Origin: Roseimaritima multifibrata
Lineage (GTDB): Bacteria; Planctomycetota; Planctomycetia; Pirellulales; Pirellulaceae
Length of the DNA stretch: 64,000 nt
Assembly: GCF_007741495.1 (NCBI RefSeq)
Contig: NZ_CP036262.1
Coordinates: forward strand, 2,604,001 to 2,668,000
Direction: 5' to 3'
The stretch's first letter is position 1, and each line of letters begins with the position of its first letter. Position numbers and translations under genes: made by a program. Positions 1-8,745 of this stretch are shown here, one piece after another. The notes under the pieces are model-generated. The model searched no databases and was not told the origin of the DNA. It saw only the letters and a list, made by a program, of their open reading frames with translations.

Positions 1-333
1 TGGGGATTCCTGGCAGGTTGCTTGGGAGCCCTGGGAGCATTGGGGTTGACGTTTTCGCTGACCAAAGCGGGGGGCAGTCCCTCCTACGTGATGCCGATCA
101 TTTTCGGCGGAGCGGTTTCTATCAATGCACTTGCTTCCTACTTCAGTCACTCGGGGCATTCGATCAATCCGTTGATGTGGGTTGGGATGGCATTGGTGGC
201 GGTTGGAATTTGTTTGACCGCCGGTTTTGCGCCACATGGGCCGCCCAAGAAAGTCGTCACGGCGGAACCGTCGGCAGCCGATGTGGCCGAAACGACAGCC
301 CCCGTGGTTGTTGATGACGATCCTGACAACTGA
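1..333 (+). CDS. C-terminal part of a multi-pass membrane protein, possibly a DMT/EamA-type permease (5' truncated)
   Basis: The frame is open from the first base of the window to the stop at 331-333, so only the last 110 residues are visible. Three hydrophobic stretches can be read: one beginning WGFLAGCLGALG, one around VMPIIFGGAVSINALASYF and one around MWVGMALVAVGICLTAGF. A hydrophilic tail of about 35 residues ends in acidic VVVDDDPDN. Short helices rich in Gly and Ala with a conserved-looking GGSPSYVMPI turn suggest a drug/metabolite-transporter-type permease, but no diagnostic motif is present. The substrate cannot be told. It is followed after 17 bp by another plus-strand gene. Confidence 0.55.
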   Translation, partial: WGFLAGCLGALGALGLTFSLTKAGGSPSYVMPIIFGGAVSINALASYFSHSGHSINPLMWVGMALVAVGICLTAGFAPHGPPKKVVTAEPSAADVAETTAPVVVDDDPDN

Positions 334-350
334 GTGACAGGTTTGTAGCT

Positions 351-710
351 ATGCCGAATGCAGCCGATGATCCCGTGGCGAAGATGACCGCCATCGACCA
401 ACAATTCAGTCACGTCTGGATGGTGCGAACCTTCCTAAAGCACTGTGATGAAGTGGAGGATGATGAAGAACTGCAGTCGGTTGTTCGCGACCTATACGAT
501 GTGCTGCTGGCCGTCGGGCCAGCGGCTTCGCAAGGAGACGCAGCCACCTATCTGAAGATGGCAAAGAAGAAGTGGAAACGGTTGTCGCGGGCGACGGAGC
601 TGTATGTCGATATCCAGCCCGAAGTCAGCGGGCACACCAATTTTGCCATGGCTGCCCGTTCGCTGGCCGTGGCCGCTGCCAAGATCGAAGAATTGCTTGG
701 CAAGAAGTGA
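351..710 (+). CDS. Hypothetical small helical protein, 119 aa
   Basis: I do not recognise a family. The protein has no signal peptide or membrane segment and looks fully helical and soluble, with an acidic stretch CDEVEDDEELQ near residue 33 and a basic KMAKKKWKRLSR patch near residue 73. The ATG lies 17 bp after the stop of the upstream permease fragment, so the two may be co-transcribed. The gene ends 21 bp before the convergent end of xylB. Codon use resembles the neighbours. A role linked to the permease would be a guess. Confidence 0.6.
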   Translation: MPNAADDPVAKMTAIDQQFSHVWMVRTFLKHCDEVEDDEELQSVVRDLYDVLLAVGPAASQGDAATYLKMAKKKWKRLSRATELYVDIQPEVSGHTNFAMAARSLAVAAAKIEELLGKK

Positions 711-731
711 ACGTCGAAGCCGCCCTCGCGG

Positions 732-2252
732 CTATTGCAGTTTTGCTAGTTCTGCAAAGTCCTCCTTCAGGTTGCCGTACAGTCGCTGGTAGATCGGGTA
801 CAGCTGGTTGTAAGTCTTGGTGGCTTTGCGGTCGGCGGGAGTTTGTTCTGCAACTTTGATGGTCGCCTTGCACGCTTCGGCGATCGATTTGTAGGCCTGG
901 TCCCCCACGGCAGCCAATAGCGCGACTCCGAACGCGGGCCCTTGTTCGACTTCTAACGTCGATACTTTTTTGCCAAAGACGTCGGCCTGCATCTGTCGCC
1001 AAAGTGGGTTTTTGCTGCCTCCGCCGGAGGCTCGGATTTCGCGGACGGGGACATCCAATCCGCGGATGATTTCCAGGCTGTCGCGGAGTGCAAAGGTGAC
1101 TCCTTCCATTACCGCCCGAGTCATTTCGGCTCGCTGGTGCGTCGTGTTCAATCCGATAAATGCGCCGCGTGCCGAAGGGTCGGCATGAGGGGTTCGTTCG
1201 CCGTTCAAGTAAGGCAGGAACAACAGGCCACCACTCCCGGCAGCGGCGTTGGCTGCTTCGTTGGTCGCTCCTTGGTAGCGATCCTTTTTGCCAATTCCGG
1301 ACAACCCCTGAAGGATCGAATCGACCCACCACTGCAGGGCGCCTCCGCTGGTTAGGTTCACGCCCATCATGTGCCATTTGCCTCGCACGGCATGGCAGAA
1401 CGTATGGAGGCGACCTTCCGAATCGTATTGTGGAGTGTCGCTATGGACGAACATGACTCCCGAAGTTCCGACCGACGTGCTGAGGATTCCTCGTTTGACA
1501 ACGCCATTGCCAACGGCTCCCGCTGCACAGTCGCCCGCTCCGCCAACGACTTTGCAGTCGGTCGTCAATCCCAACGTTTCGGCCGCTTCCTTTGAAAGGG
1601 TGCCGGTGACGTCCTCGCTTTCGTAGACAGGGGGAAGAAGGTCCGGATCCAGTTCTAGTTTGCTGAGCAGTCTTTTGCTCCATTTTCGTTTGACCACGTC
1701 TAGCAGCAGCGTCCCGCTGGCGTCGCTTACTTCCGAAGCGTATTCGCCGGTCAGGCGACGACGGATTTCATCCTTGGGAAGCAGGACTTTTGCCAAGCGG
1801 TCAAAGTTCCGCGGTTCGCGGTTGCGAAGCCACAAAATCTTGGGGGCGGTGAATCCGGTCAGGGCAGGGTTGGCGACCATTTTGATCAACGCTTTTCGGC
1901 CACCGGCACGCGTCGTGATCTCATCGCATTCCGCGACCGTTCGTTGATCGTTCCACAGCAGCGCCGGTCGAATGACTTTGTCCTGCTTGTCCAAGAAGAC
2001 CGATCCGTGCATTTGGCCGCTCAAGCCGATCGCGCGGACATCGCCTGGTTTGCATTTGGCTATTTGGATGACTTGCCGAACGGTTCGGATCGTCGCCTTC
2101 CACCAATCTTCGGGGTCTTGTTCAGTCCAACCGGCACGCGGCTGATGAAGCGGGTATTCTGCGGAAGCTTCGGCATGCACCGTCCCTTCGCTATCGATGA
2201 GAAGCGATTTGGTACCACTTGTACCAATGTCAATGCCTAAGTAATAACTCAT
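732..2252 (-). CDS. xylB: Xylulokinase (FGGY family carbohydrate kinase)
   Basis: Predicted to phosphorylate D-xylulose to xylulose 5-phosphate with ATP in the cytoplasm, feeding the pentose phosphate pathway. The N-terminus MSYYLGIDIGTSGTKSLL is the FGGY phosphate-1 motif. Near residue 75 comes IGLSGQMHGSVFLD, typical of xylulokinases, and the C-terminal domain carries GGGSKNPLWRQMQADVFG, the family signature. Length (506 aa) fits the family. The frame is open for 83 more codons upstream, but the ATG at 2252 places the kinase motif right at the N-terminus as expected. No clear ribosome binding site is seen. It is divergent from a sugar-binding-type lipoprotein gene 116 bp away, hinting at a shared sugar-use role. 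xylA is not in view. Confidence 0.92.
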   Translation of the reverse strand: MSYYLGIDIGTSGTKSLLIDSEGTVHAEASAEYPLHQPRAGWTEQDPEDWWKATIRTVRQVIQIAKCKPGDVRAIGLSGQMHGSVFLDKQDKVIRPALLWNDQRTVAECDEITTRAGGRKALIKMVANPALTGFTAPKILWLRNREPRNFDRLAKVLLPKDEIRRRLTGEYASEVSDASGTLLLDVVKRKWSKRLLSKLELDPDLLPPVYESEDVTGTLSKEAAETLGLTTDCKVVGGAGDCAAGAVGNGVVKRGILSTSVGTSGVMFVHSDTPQYDSEGRLHTFCHAVRGKWHMMGVNLTSGGALQWWVDSILQGLSGIGKKDRYQGATNEAANAAAGSGGLLFLPYLNGERTPHADPSARGAFIGLNTTHQRAEMTRAVMEGVTFALRDSLEIIRGLDVPVREIRASGGGSKNPLWRQMQADVFGKKVSTLEVEQGPAFGVALLAAVGDQAYKSIAEACKATIKVAEQTPADRKATKTYNQLYPIYQRLYGNLKEDFAELAKLQ

Positions 2253-2368
2253 CAAACGTAACCAACCGCTGGTGGGGAATGTGAAAAGACGTATCGAACA
2301 AGCGATCAATATAATACGTAAACTGTTGGTAGATGTCCCCCGGACGACCGAATTCGACAACTGAATGA

Positions 2369-3790
2369 TTGGCAATTGGCGTGCAGAATGTGATCCGTAG
2401 GAAGACGATTTCGTGGGTTTTAATGCTCTCTTTTGTGGTTGGCGTCGGCTGTCTGGTTGGGTGCTCGCAGCCCGAACCGGCCGTCGAACCTTCGACCGCA
2501 ACGGTTTCGGAGGTACCGCTGCGCATCTTGTACGTCGGGCAGCCTGAAGAAGCCAAGATTATCGAGCGTTCTTGGAGCCTGATTTCCGATCAGGTGCTCG
2601 CTTTTACGGTGGTCCCCCCGGAAAATGCCGTGGAGGATTTGGTCAAGCAAGCGGGAAGACACGACGTGATCGTTTACTTCTCGTCCGATACCGGCCGTTT
2701 GGTTGACGTGCAGGCGATCCGAAGGCTGCGAAGTTCATTGTTTTCGCCGACAGGCGATTCGGACGGCGCCAGGATCGATTTCTTTCCGGCTCTTGAATTT
2801 GGGGCGATGCGGCTGGGCGATGAAGCTTACGGAGTCCCGCTAGGGGCGATGCAACCTATCCTGGTGCATCCTCCCGCGCTTGCCGAATCAAAAACCGCTG
2901 AATCAAAACCGGACGAACCGAGCCGTTGGACCTGGGAAAGTTACGGCCGCCAAATCAAGAACCTGGAACCTGGCAAAGCCGCCGAGCCGCTGGCCGATGG
3001 TTGGGCGGCTCAGGCGCTGTTGGCAAGAGCGAACGGCTACAGCGATTCTTCCTGGATGTTTATGGGTGAGCTGACCCCGGCGCTGGCGACCGCTCCGTAT
3101 CTGCGAGCTTTAAAAGAGTTGGCGGCTGCCGCGGAATCGTATCCCGAGGAACGATTGACTCCGGAGCAGGTTTGGGAGGGAGTGCAGAAAGGACGGTTTG
3201 ATGTCGCGATCACTTGGATCACCAATGCCGAGCCGCTGGAGCAGACGGTGGATGTGGTGCTGGACCGCTTGCCGACCACAAGCGAAGTCTACGAATCGAG
3301 CAAAGGGGAGTGGAGTCCTCGCGAGGTCGATTCCCGTTCGGAATGGGTACTGCTGGGACCCTATACCCGGGTTGGAGCGATCGCGAGCGGGTGCCGGCAA
3401 ACTTCGCTTTCGGAGCGTTTTTTGACTTGGTTGGCCGCAGGGGAGGGAACGGCGGAGATCCGTCGTTCGATTCCCTCGTTCACCGTCACCGCACGGAACT
3501 CCAATGATCTTGCCGGAGGCGCAGGGCGTCTGTCGGGGGAGGGGGCTGAGTACGAAAGTTTGCTGGTGACGGAACTGCAAAATACTTACGTCCGCCCCGG
3601 ATTTCGATTGCCTGGATCCCAGCAGTACTGGGAGGCACTCGACCGCGAGGTGATCGCGGTATTGGAAAAGAAGAAATCCCCTGAAGAGGCTCTGGTGGAC
3701 GCCAGTCGGGCCTGGGATGAAATCAGCGAATCGTTGGACATAAGTCTGCAAAAAAAGGCGTGGCGGGCCGTTCTGCGAAGCAGCCGCTAA
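2369..3790 (+). CDS. Lipoprotein resembling an extracellular solute-binding protein (family 1)
   Basis: The N-terminus has a basic start, a hydrophobic core SWVLMLSFVVGVG and a lipobox LVGC, so the protein should be lipid-anchored outside the inner membrane. The mature part looks like a periplasmic binding fold: a strand VPLRILYVG, a mid-protein RWTWESYGRQI of the type found in sugar-binding proteins, and the family-like end ALDREVIAVLEKKKSPEEAL followed by a WDEI. It may bind a carbohydrate, but no ABC permease genes lie beside it, so it could be an orphan binding protein or sensor. The start is uncertain: TTG at 2369, GTG at 2381 and GTG at 2390 are all in frame and all keep the signal peptide. 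It is divergent from xylB. Confidence 0.7.
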   Translation: MAIGVQNVIRRKTISWVLMLSFVVGVGCLVGCSQPEPAVEPSTATVSEVPLRILYVGQPEEAKIIERSWSLISDQVLAFTVVPPENAVEDLVKQAGRHDVIVYFSSDTGRLVDVQAIRRLRSSLFSPTGDSDGARIDFFPALEFGAMRLGDEAYGVPLGAMQPILVHPPALAESKTAESKPDEPSRWTWESYGRQIKNLEPGKAAEPLADGWAAQALLARANGYSDSSWMFMGELTPALATAPYLRALKELAAAAESYPEERLTPEQVWEGVQKGRFDVAITWITNAEPLEQTVDVVLDRLPTTSEVYESSKGEWSPREVDSRSEWVLLGPYTRVGAIASGCRQTSLSERFLTWLAAGEGTAEIRRSIPSFTVTARNSNDLAGGAGRLSGEGAEYESLLVTELQNTYVRPGFRLPGSQQYWEALDREVIAVLEKKKSPEEALVDASRAWDEISESLDISLQKKAWRAVLRSSR

Positions 3791-3961
3791 TTGTGGCGGC
3801 AGTGTGAGGAGGTGATTAAATGGTACCTCCACTAGTCGGAAACGATCTTAAACTGTCTAATAGTATGCTTTGAAGCCGGTCCAAAATTGCCCTTTGCTAG
3901 TTAATGCGTTGGCATTTCACTGGGTGTGACCGGGTAGACGCCGCGAGTCCTAGGAACCGTT

Positions 3962-4384
3962 ATGACCGATGTTGAACCGGAAGTCGAACCACTCAGAGTT
4001 TCCATTACGTCCGACGACGTAGAAGAAGATGGTTTTATGACCATCTGGAACATTGCGTCGGCTTCCTGTGACAGCGATACCGCTCGGACCCGTCAGCTCG
4101 CATCGAAATTGCTTCTTTTCCTCTGTAAGAAAAAGTGCGATTTTATTGTCACCAGTACGGCCAATGCGGAATATCTGGACAATTGGTTCGAACGCGACAC
4201 GGCAGTTCTTTACAACTGGAAACCGGATAGCGAGTTCGTCGACGTTGTCGCTCAGCATGCCGAGGTTCCAGCCAAAGCTTTCTTGGCTTTCCTGAAAAAC
4301 GAAAAATTTGATTCGGGCGTGAATCACAACGCCACGCGAGCCGCTCGCGTGGAATGGTTCCAGAACATGTGGAGCGTCGGTTAA
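3962..4384 (+). CDS. Hypothetical soluble protein, 140 aa
   Basis: No family is recognised. The protein is acidic at the N-terminus (TDVEPEVEPLRVSITSDDVEEDG) and then alternates strands and helices, with a Cys-containing segment LLLFLCKKKCDFIVTST in the middle and a Trp-rich C-terminus VEWFQNMW. There is no signal peptide. It stands alone, 171 bp after the lipoprotein gene, with its own apparent ATG at 3962. It is convergent with the small membrane protein gene to its right. Confidence 0.6.
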   Translation: MTDVEPEVEPLRVSITSDDVEEDGFMTIWNIASASCDSDTARTRQLASKLLLFLCKKKCDFIVTSTANAEYLDNWFERDTAVLYNWKPDSEFVDVVAQHAEVPAKAFLAFLKNEKFDSGVNHNATRAARVEWFQNMWSVG

Positions 4385-4577
4385 GAAACCGCGCCGCAGG
4401 GTCGATCCTTGCCGATCTCTTCGAACACGCCTCCGCTTTCACGCTCCCTGCCGAGACGTGAAATGGTTGGAGGCGAATGAGGCTTCCAGCGGGATGGATG
4501 CGAAATGCGGGATGGCTGCCAAATATTGAACAGCCTTCCGCTTTGGCTGAAATTATCAGACATGCCGGCGCCCCGCC

Positions 4578-4979
4578 TTAATTAATCAGAAGGTACCCCA
4601 CCCCAACCCCCGTCGCGATTGCGATCAGGATCCCGGTTGTCCCCATCAGGATCTTAAGGGGGGCCCGATAGGTAACTTTTTCGGAAACCCGCATCGCCAA
4701 GTGATGCAGGCCGCCGGCCAGCATCGCTGGTAGCGTTGCCATGCACAGGCAGAGCAGGGTGTAGCCGACGCCACCGACAACGCGTGGTCCCGGAAGCCAA
4801 AGGGAACGCTGCACGGCTTCTGAGGTTTCAGGAGCAAAACCGCCCAGCAGCAGCGTCACGACGCTAAGGACCCAGGTGATCGACAGCGTTTTTTCCCAGT
4901 CGGCCACATCCGTTGTGTACCACGCGGGAGTTCGATTTCTTTGCTTCGTGGGGGGCGGGGGATCGTACGGGTTGGGCAT
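4578..4979 (-). CDS. Small membrane protein, 133 aa, at the end of the first DUF1553/DUF1501 operon
   Basis: The protein has a Pro-rich cytoplasmic-looking N-terminus (PNPYDPPPPTKQRNR) and three predicted membrane helices, around TWVLSVVTLLLGGFA, YTLLCLCMATLPAMLAGG and ILMGTTGILIAIATGVGVGYLL. No domain family is recognised. It starts 33 bp after the stop of the DUF1501 gene and points the same way, so it is probably the third gene of that operon. Its function is unknown; the context suggests a membrane link for that system, but this is inference only. Confidence 0.6.
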   Translation of the reverse strand: MPNPYDPPPPTKQRNRTPAWYTTDVADWEKTLSITWVLSVVTLLLGGFAPETSEAVQRSLWLPGPRVVGGVGYTLLCLCMATLPAMLAGGLHHLAMRVSEKVTYRAPLKILMGTTGILIAIATGVGVGYLLIN

Positions 4980-5012
4980 CGTGGATTCCTGCTTTTCGCG
5001 AAAAGTTGTTGC

Positions 5013-6461
5013 CTACGCGAACAGGTCCTGCACCGCTTTGCCGTGCCCATCCTCGGTTGCGTAAAACGGACGCCGCTCGATGTCAAAAGCCGTTTGCGGG
5101 CTGATTCCCATCGCGGAGAAAATGGTTGCATGCAGGTCGCTGATTCCGACTGGATTTTCAATCGCGATTAATGGTCGTTCGACAGCGGTTTTGCCGTACA
5201 CAAACCCCTTTCGCATTCCTCCACCGAACATCACGACGGACGTCCCCCCGGTGAAATGGCGATGGAGTCCGTAATGTTTCATCTCCGACAGTTTGTCGGT
5301 TTTCGCACGCGACTGGTCTCTGGCGTTGCTGCCGGGAACCCCCTCGATCATCATGTCGCGACTGAATTCGCTGGCGATCACGACCAGCGTGCGGTCCAGC
5401 AGCCCGCTGGCTTCCAGGTCACGAATCAATTGAGCAATCGGGCGATCGATTTCCGACTTCAGTCGAGCCACCGTGGAGTGCCCGTTTTCGTGGGTGTCCC
5501 AGTGGTAAAACGGAACGTATTCGGTTGTCACTTCCACAAAACGGGCACCTGATTCGACAAGCCGTTTCGCAAGCAGGCAGCCATTTCCAAAACGTCCGGT
5601 GTTGTATTTCTCCCGAACCTCTGGGGTTTCAAGCGTTAGGTCAAACGCAGCGCGGTCCTTGGACTGCAGCAGTCGGTTGGCGTTTTCCATCGCCCGAATC
5701 ATCGATTCTTGTTGGTAGTCGCTAGCCCACTGACGTGTCGGCGATGCATCGACCAGTTTCCGGTAGTGCTTGTAGCGATTGGCAAACCGGCCCGGTTGCA
5801 TTCCCTCCGGAGGCCGGACAGCGCGTGCGGCTTCTTCGGGATAGGGCAAATTCATCGGGCCAAATTCGGTCCCGAAAAAACCGCCGGTGGTGAACGCTTT
5901 TAGTTCCTCTTTCTCACCGACGCCTTCCAGGCGTTGACCGATATTGATAAACGGTGGAATGACCGGGTTTTTCGGCCCCAGGACTTTTGCCATCCAAGCT
6001 CCGATGTGCGGTGCCGCCACGGTTTGTGGTGGGACGTAGCCTGTGTGCCAATGGTATTGATGCCGCGAATGGAGGATGTGCCCCAGGTCGGGTTGAACGG
6101 CCGAGCGGATCAAGGTCGCACGGTCCATGACCTGGGCGATATTCTCCAGCCCAGCACTGATTTCCAGGCCGTCAACCGATGTGGGGATCGAGGGGAACGT
6201 GCTGAGGATGCGATCGACCTCAACACCCTCTTTGAAGGGAACGTATCGTTTGGGGTCAAACGTTTCTGGAGCGGCCATCCCTCCCGCCAACCAAATCAAA
6301 ATGCATGAGTCGGCCGTCGCTTCCGGTTGCTGGATGTCGTTTGCGCCCTCGGATACCTGGGGGGCTCCGGTCATCAACGCCGCCAGCGAAGATGCGCTAA
6401 GGGCTTTCAGGAAATCACGCCGAGCGGAATTGGGATCGTCGTTTTTTGCAAAGGATTTCAT
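5013..6461 (-). CDS. DUF1501 family protein with Tat-like leader (sulfatase-like fold)
   Basis: A member of the large planctomycete DUF1501 family, whose fold resembles alkaline phosphatase/sulfatase enzymes and whose biochemical role is unproven. The N-terminus has a twin-arginine motif SARRDFLKALSASSLAAL, so export through Tat is likely. Family landmarks include LIWLAGGMAAPETFDPK near residue 56, the region HSRHQYHWHTG, and VVIASEFSRD in the C-terminal half. Length (482 aa) is normal. It begins 8 bp after the cytochrome/DUF1553 gene at 6470-8530, the usual arrangement for this pair. The final His-rich region AMGISPQTAFDIERRPF is also typical. Confidence 0.9.
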   Translation of the reverse strand: MKSFAKNDDPNSARRDFLKALSASSLAALMTGAPQVSEGANDIQQPEATADSCILIWLAGGMAAPETFDPKRYVPFKEGVEVDRILSTFPSIPTSVDGLEISAGLENIAQVMDRATLIRSAVQPDLGHILHSRHQYHWHTGYVPPQTVAAPHIGAWMAKVLGPKNPVIPPFINIGQRLEGVGEKEELKAFTTGGFFGTEFGPMNLPYPEEAARAVRPPEGMQPGRFANRYKHYRKLVDASPTRQWASDYQQESMIRAMENANRLLQSKDRAAFDLTLETPEVREKYNTGRFGNGCLLAKRLVESGARFVEVTTEYVPFYHWDTHENGHSTVARLKSEIDRPIAQLIRDLEASGLLDRTLVVIASEFSRDMMIEGVPGSNARDQSRAKTDKLSEMKHYGLHRHFTGGTSVVMFGGGMRKGFVYGKTAVERPLIAIENPVGISDLHATIFSAMGISPQTAFDIERRPFYATEDGHGKAVQDLFA

Positions 6462-6469
6462 GTTGGACT

Positions 6470-8530
6470 CTAGCGGATGAGTTGGAATTCAGGGTGCATG
6501 TAAACGGCCCACAACAGGTCTTCGATGCCTGTTGGTCCGGGGACGTCGGCAGGGCCGGCAACCTCAAGTAGATCCAGCGCCAGTTTTTTCTCCGCCGCAG
6601 TTGGTTGGCGAGACAGACAGGCAAGGAAAAAGGAATCTATCAATGTTTCAGCAGAGGCTTCCTGTTTGGCCAGCGACTGGGCGCCGCCCTTTAACAGGTT
6701 TGACATTTCGGAACCGTTGGTCAGGTCGATCGCCTGCAACGTGCTTAGGTCGGCCGGGCGAGTGGTCACCACCTGCTCGCGACTGGGGCGTCCAAGGGCT
6801 CGCATTAGCAAGTCGCTATTGAGTAACGCTGCGCGGGCGGCGGTCCCGGTTCCTCGCTGCTGGGCAATCGGGTTCGGAGTGGGGGCTTTTTTCCCGCCGG
6901 CGGCGATTGCAGCGGGGGCCGTCTGTGTCGTTTGCCAGATGGCATCGATGAATTGTTCCGCGGTTAAGCGTTTCGCGGTGGGGCCTTGGAACACGAAATC
7001 TGCAGGGGCCGCCGAGGGTTCGTGGCTTTCGACCAAGGTTTGGGATTGATAGATTCGCGAGCGAACGATTTGACGCAATGTTTGTTTTAGGTCGTAGTCG
7101 TTTGCGGCCAGGTCGCTGGCCAGATAGTCAAGCAGGTCGGCATCAAACGGCGGAGAGCTCATCGCGTCGACAGGGTGGACAATGCCGCGGCCCATCAATC
7201 GATGCCACAAGCGATTGACGATCGTCCGTGTGACTCGACCGTTGTCAGGGTGGACTACCAGGTCTGCTAATTGTTTTAGGCGTTCGGGTTGTGCGGCAGC
7301 GGGGTCGATGCTCCCCAGTTCAGGAAAGATCCAAGCCGCTGCGGCTTGCTTGCCCGTCGGTTTATCACAGCGATGGATTTCCAGTGGTCGTTCGGAATAG
7401 ACCGCGGCCAGCCCGTAAGCTTGCTCCAGCGTCCATTCATCGATGAAACTGTCATGGCAGGAAGCACACTTCATGTTGATTCCCAGGAACACCTGGGAAA
7501 CGTTTTGCGAGAATTGGATTTCTCTCACTTGGCTGGCGTTGACGTTGCCACGCCAGCGAATGCCGCGGATGAAGCCCTCGGATTCGGGATTGGGTGGAGC
7601 GATCAACTGGCGAACAAACTGGTCGTATGGAAGGTTGGATGCCAGGGCGTCGTAAAGCCAGTCCGTGATTTGTAGACGTCCGCCGTCAATAAACCCGGTG
7701 CCTGAATAATCGTTGCGAAGCAGGTCGTTCCAGAAACTGATCCAGTGATCGGCATAAGCCACGCGGTCGTTAAGCAAAGAATCGATGAGAGCGTCGCGAC
7801 GTTCCTGCTGGGGAACCGATGGGTCGGAAACCTGTTGCAGTTGCTCCGCCGTTGGCAACAGACCGGTCAGGTCCAAAGTGACACGACGGGCGAACGTGGC
7901 GTCATCGATTTCCGCAGGCCATTGGGTCTGATGGGATTTGAAGTAGGCATTGACGATTCGGTCCAGCGGATTGGGGCTTTCCCCCGGTTTCGCGGGCGGA
8001 AGTTCGGGAGTCCGCGGACGGAGGGGGACAACATAGGCCGCAGGAGCGAAACTAAAGCCGGCTTCCCATTTTGCGCCTTCGTTGACCCATGAGGTCAATA
8101 TGGCGATTTCGTCCGCGGTCAGCCGTGGACCTTCGGGGGGCATTTGGTCGCCCTCGTCGGTCGAACGGACCAGTTCGATCAGCCGACTGTTCGCCGCGTC
8201 GCCCGCGATCAGGACCTCGCCACTTTCGCCGCCGCGTAGCATCGCTTCCCGGTTGTTCATCGAAAAGGCACCTAGGCTGGCGTCTTTCGTATGGCATTCG
8301 GCACAATGCTGCCGAAGGATCGGGACAACGTCGTGGGCGAAATCAACCGCGTCGGCCTGCACGTCGGCCTGGCTGCAAACGAGTAGGCAAGCGAAAAGCC
8401 AGCGGGCGGGCCCTGTGCCGAAATGGAGGGAGCGGTGGCTGGGAAAAGGCAACTTAAACAAGGTTGGGAACCCTAAAGGTACTAGAAACCAAGCGGAGAT
8501 TTGGCGGGAAATGCTTTGGGAAACCTTCAT
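6470..8530 (-). CDS. Exported planctomycete cytochrome-like / DUF1549 / DUF1553 protein
   Basis: The mature N-terminus holds a c-type heme motif CAECH within DVVPILRQHCAECHTKDASLG, matching the planctomycete cytochrome C domain. DUF1549 follows (LDRIVNAYFKSHQ, RVTLDLTGLLPT) and then DUF1553 (TRTIVNRLWHRLMGRGIVHP). A second CASCH motif lies at NMKCASCHDSFIDEW inside DUF1549. These proteins are common in planctomycetes next to DUF1501 proteins, and a link to periplasmic polysaccharide use has been proposed but not shown. The start is the ATG at 8530; a TTG six codons further up (8548) is also open. A hydrophobic stretch near residue 45 (WLFACLLVCSQADVQA) would serve as signal. Confidence 0.88.
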   Translation of the reverse strand: MKVSQSISRQISAWFLVPLGFPTLFKLPFPSHRSLHFGTGPARWLFACLLVCSQADVQADAVDFAHDVVPILRQHCAECHTKDASLGAFSMNNREAMLRGGESGEVLIAGDAANSRLIELVRSTDEGDQMPPEGPRLTADEIAILTSWVNEGAKWEAGFSFAPAAYVVPLRPRTPELPPAKPGESPNPLDRIVNAYFKSHQTQWPAEIDDATFARRVTLDLTGLLPTAEQLQQVSDPSVPQQERRDALIDSLLNDRVAYADHWISFWNDLLRNDYSGTGFIDGGRLQITDWLYDALASNLPYDQFVRQLIAPPNPESEGFIRGIRWRGNVNASQVREIQFSQNVSQVFLGINMKCASCHDSFIDEWTLEQAYGLAAVYSERPLEIHRCDKPTGKQAAAAWIFPELGSIDPAAAQPERLKQLADLVVHPDNGRVTRTIVNRLWHRLMGRGIVHPVDAMSSPPFDADLLDYLASDLAANDYDLKQTLRQIVRSRIYQSQTLVESHEPSAAPADFVFQGPTAKRLTAEQFIDAIWQTTQTAPAAIAAGGKKAPTPNPIAQQRGTGTAARAALLNSDLLMRALGRPSREQVVTTRPADLSTLQAIDLTNGSEMSNLLKGGAQSLAKQEASAETLIDSFFLACLSRQPTAAEKKLALDLLEVAGPADVPGPTGIEDLLWAVYMHPEFQLIR

Positions 8531-8745
8531 TGTAAGCCAATTACGCAACGGTTTCAGCGAATCGTATCGCGGATAGCTGATTGTTTTGCTCTCGGTTACA
8601 CTCCCTCTTTTTCCAGAGGATCCTGCCTGACGGGATTTTACCAGCCAGTCCAGTTGAAATCGTTTTTGTATTCAAATGGTTTCTCCAGGCTTGGGATCCT
8701 TCGGTTTTATGGTTGGCGTACCGCACATTAGCAAGAAGTAGACTT

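Noticed and set aside
625-1377. Minus-strand 250-residue frame overlapping xylB
   Set aside because: Out-of-phase shadow of the xylulokinase gene with Arg-rich, low-information sequence.
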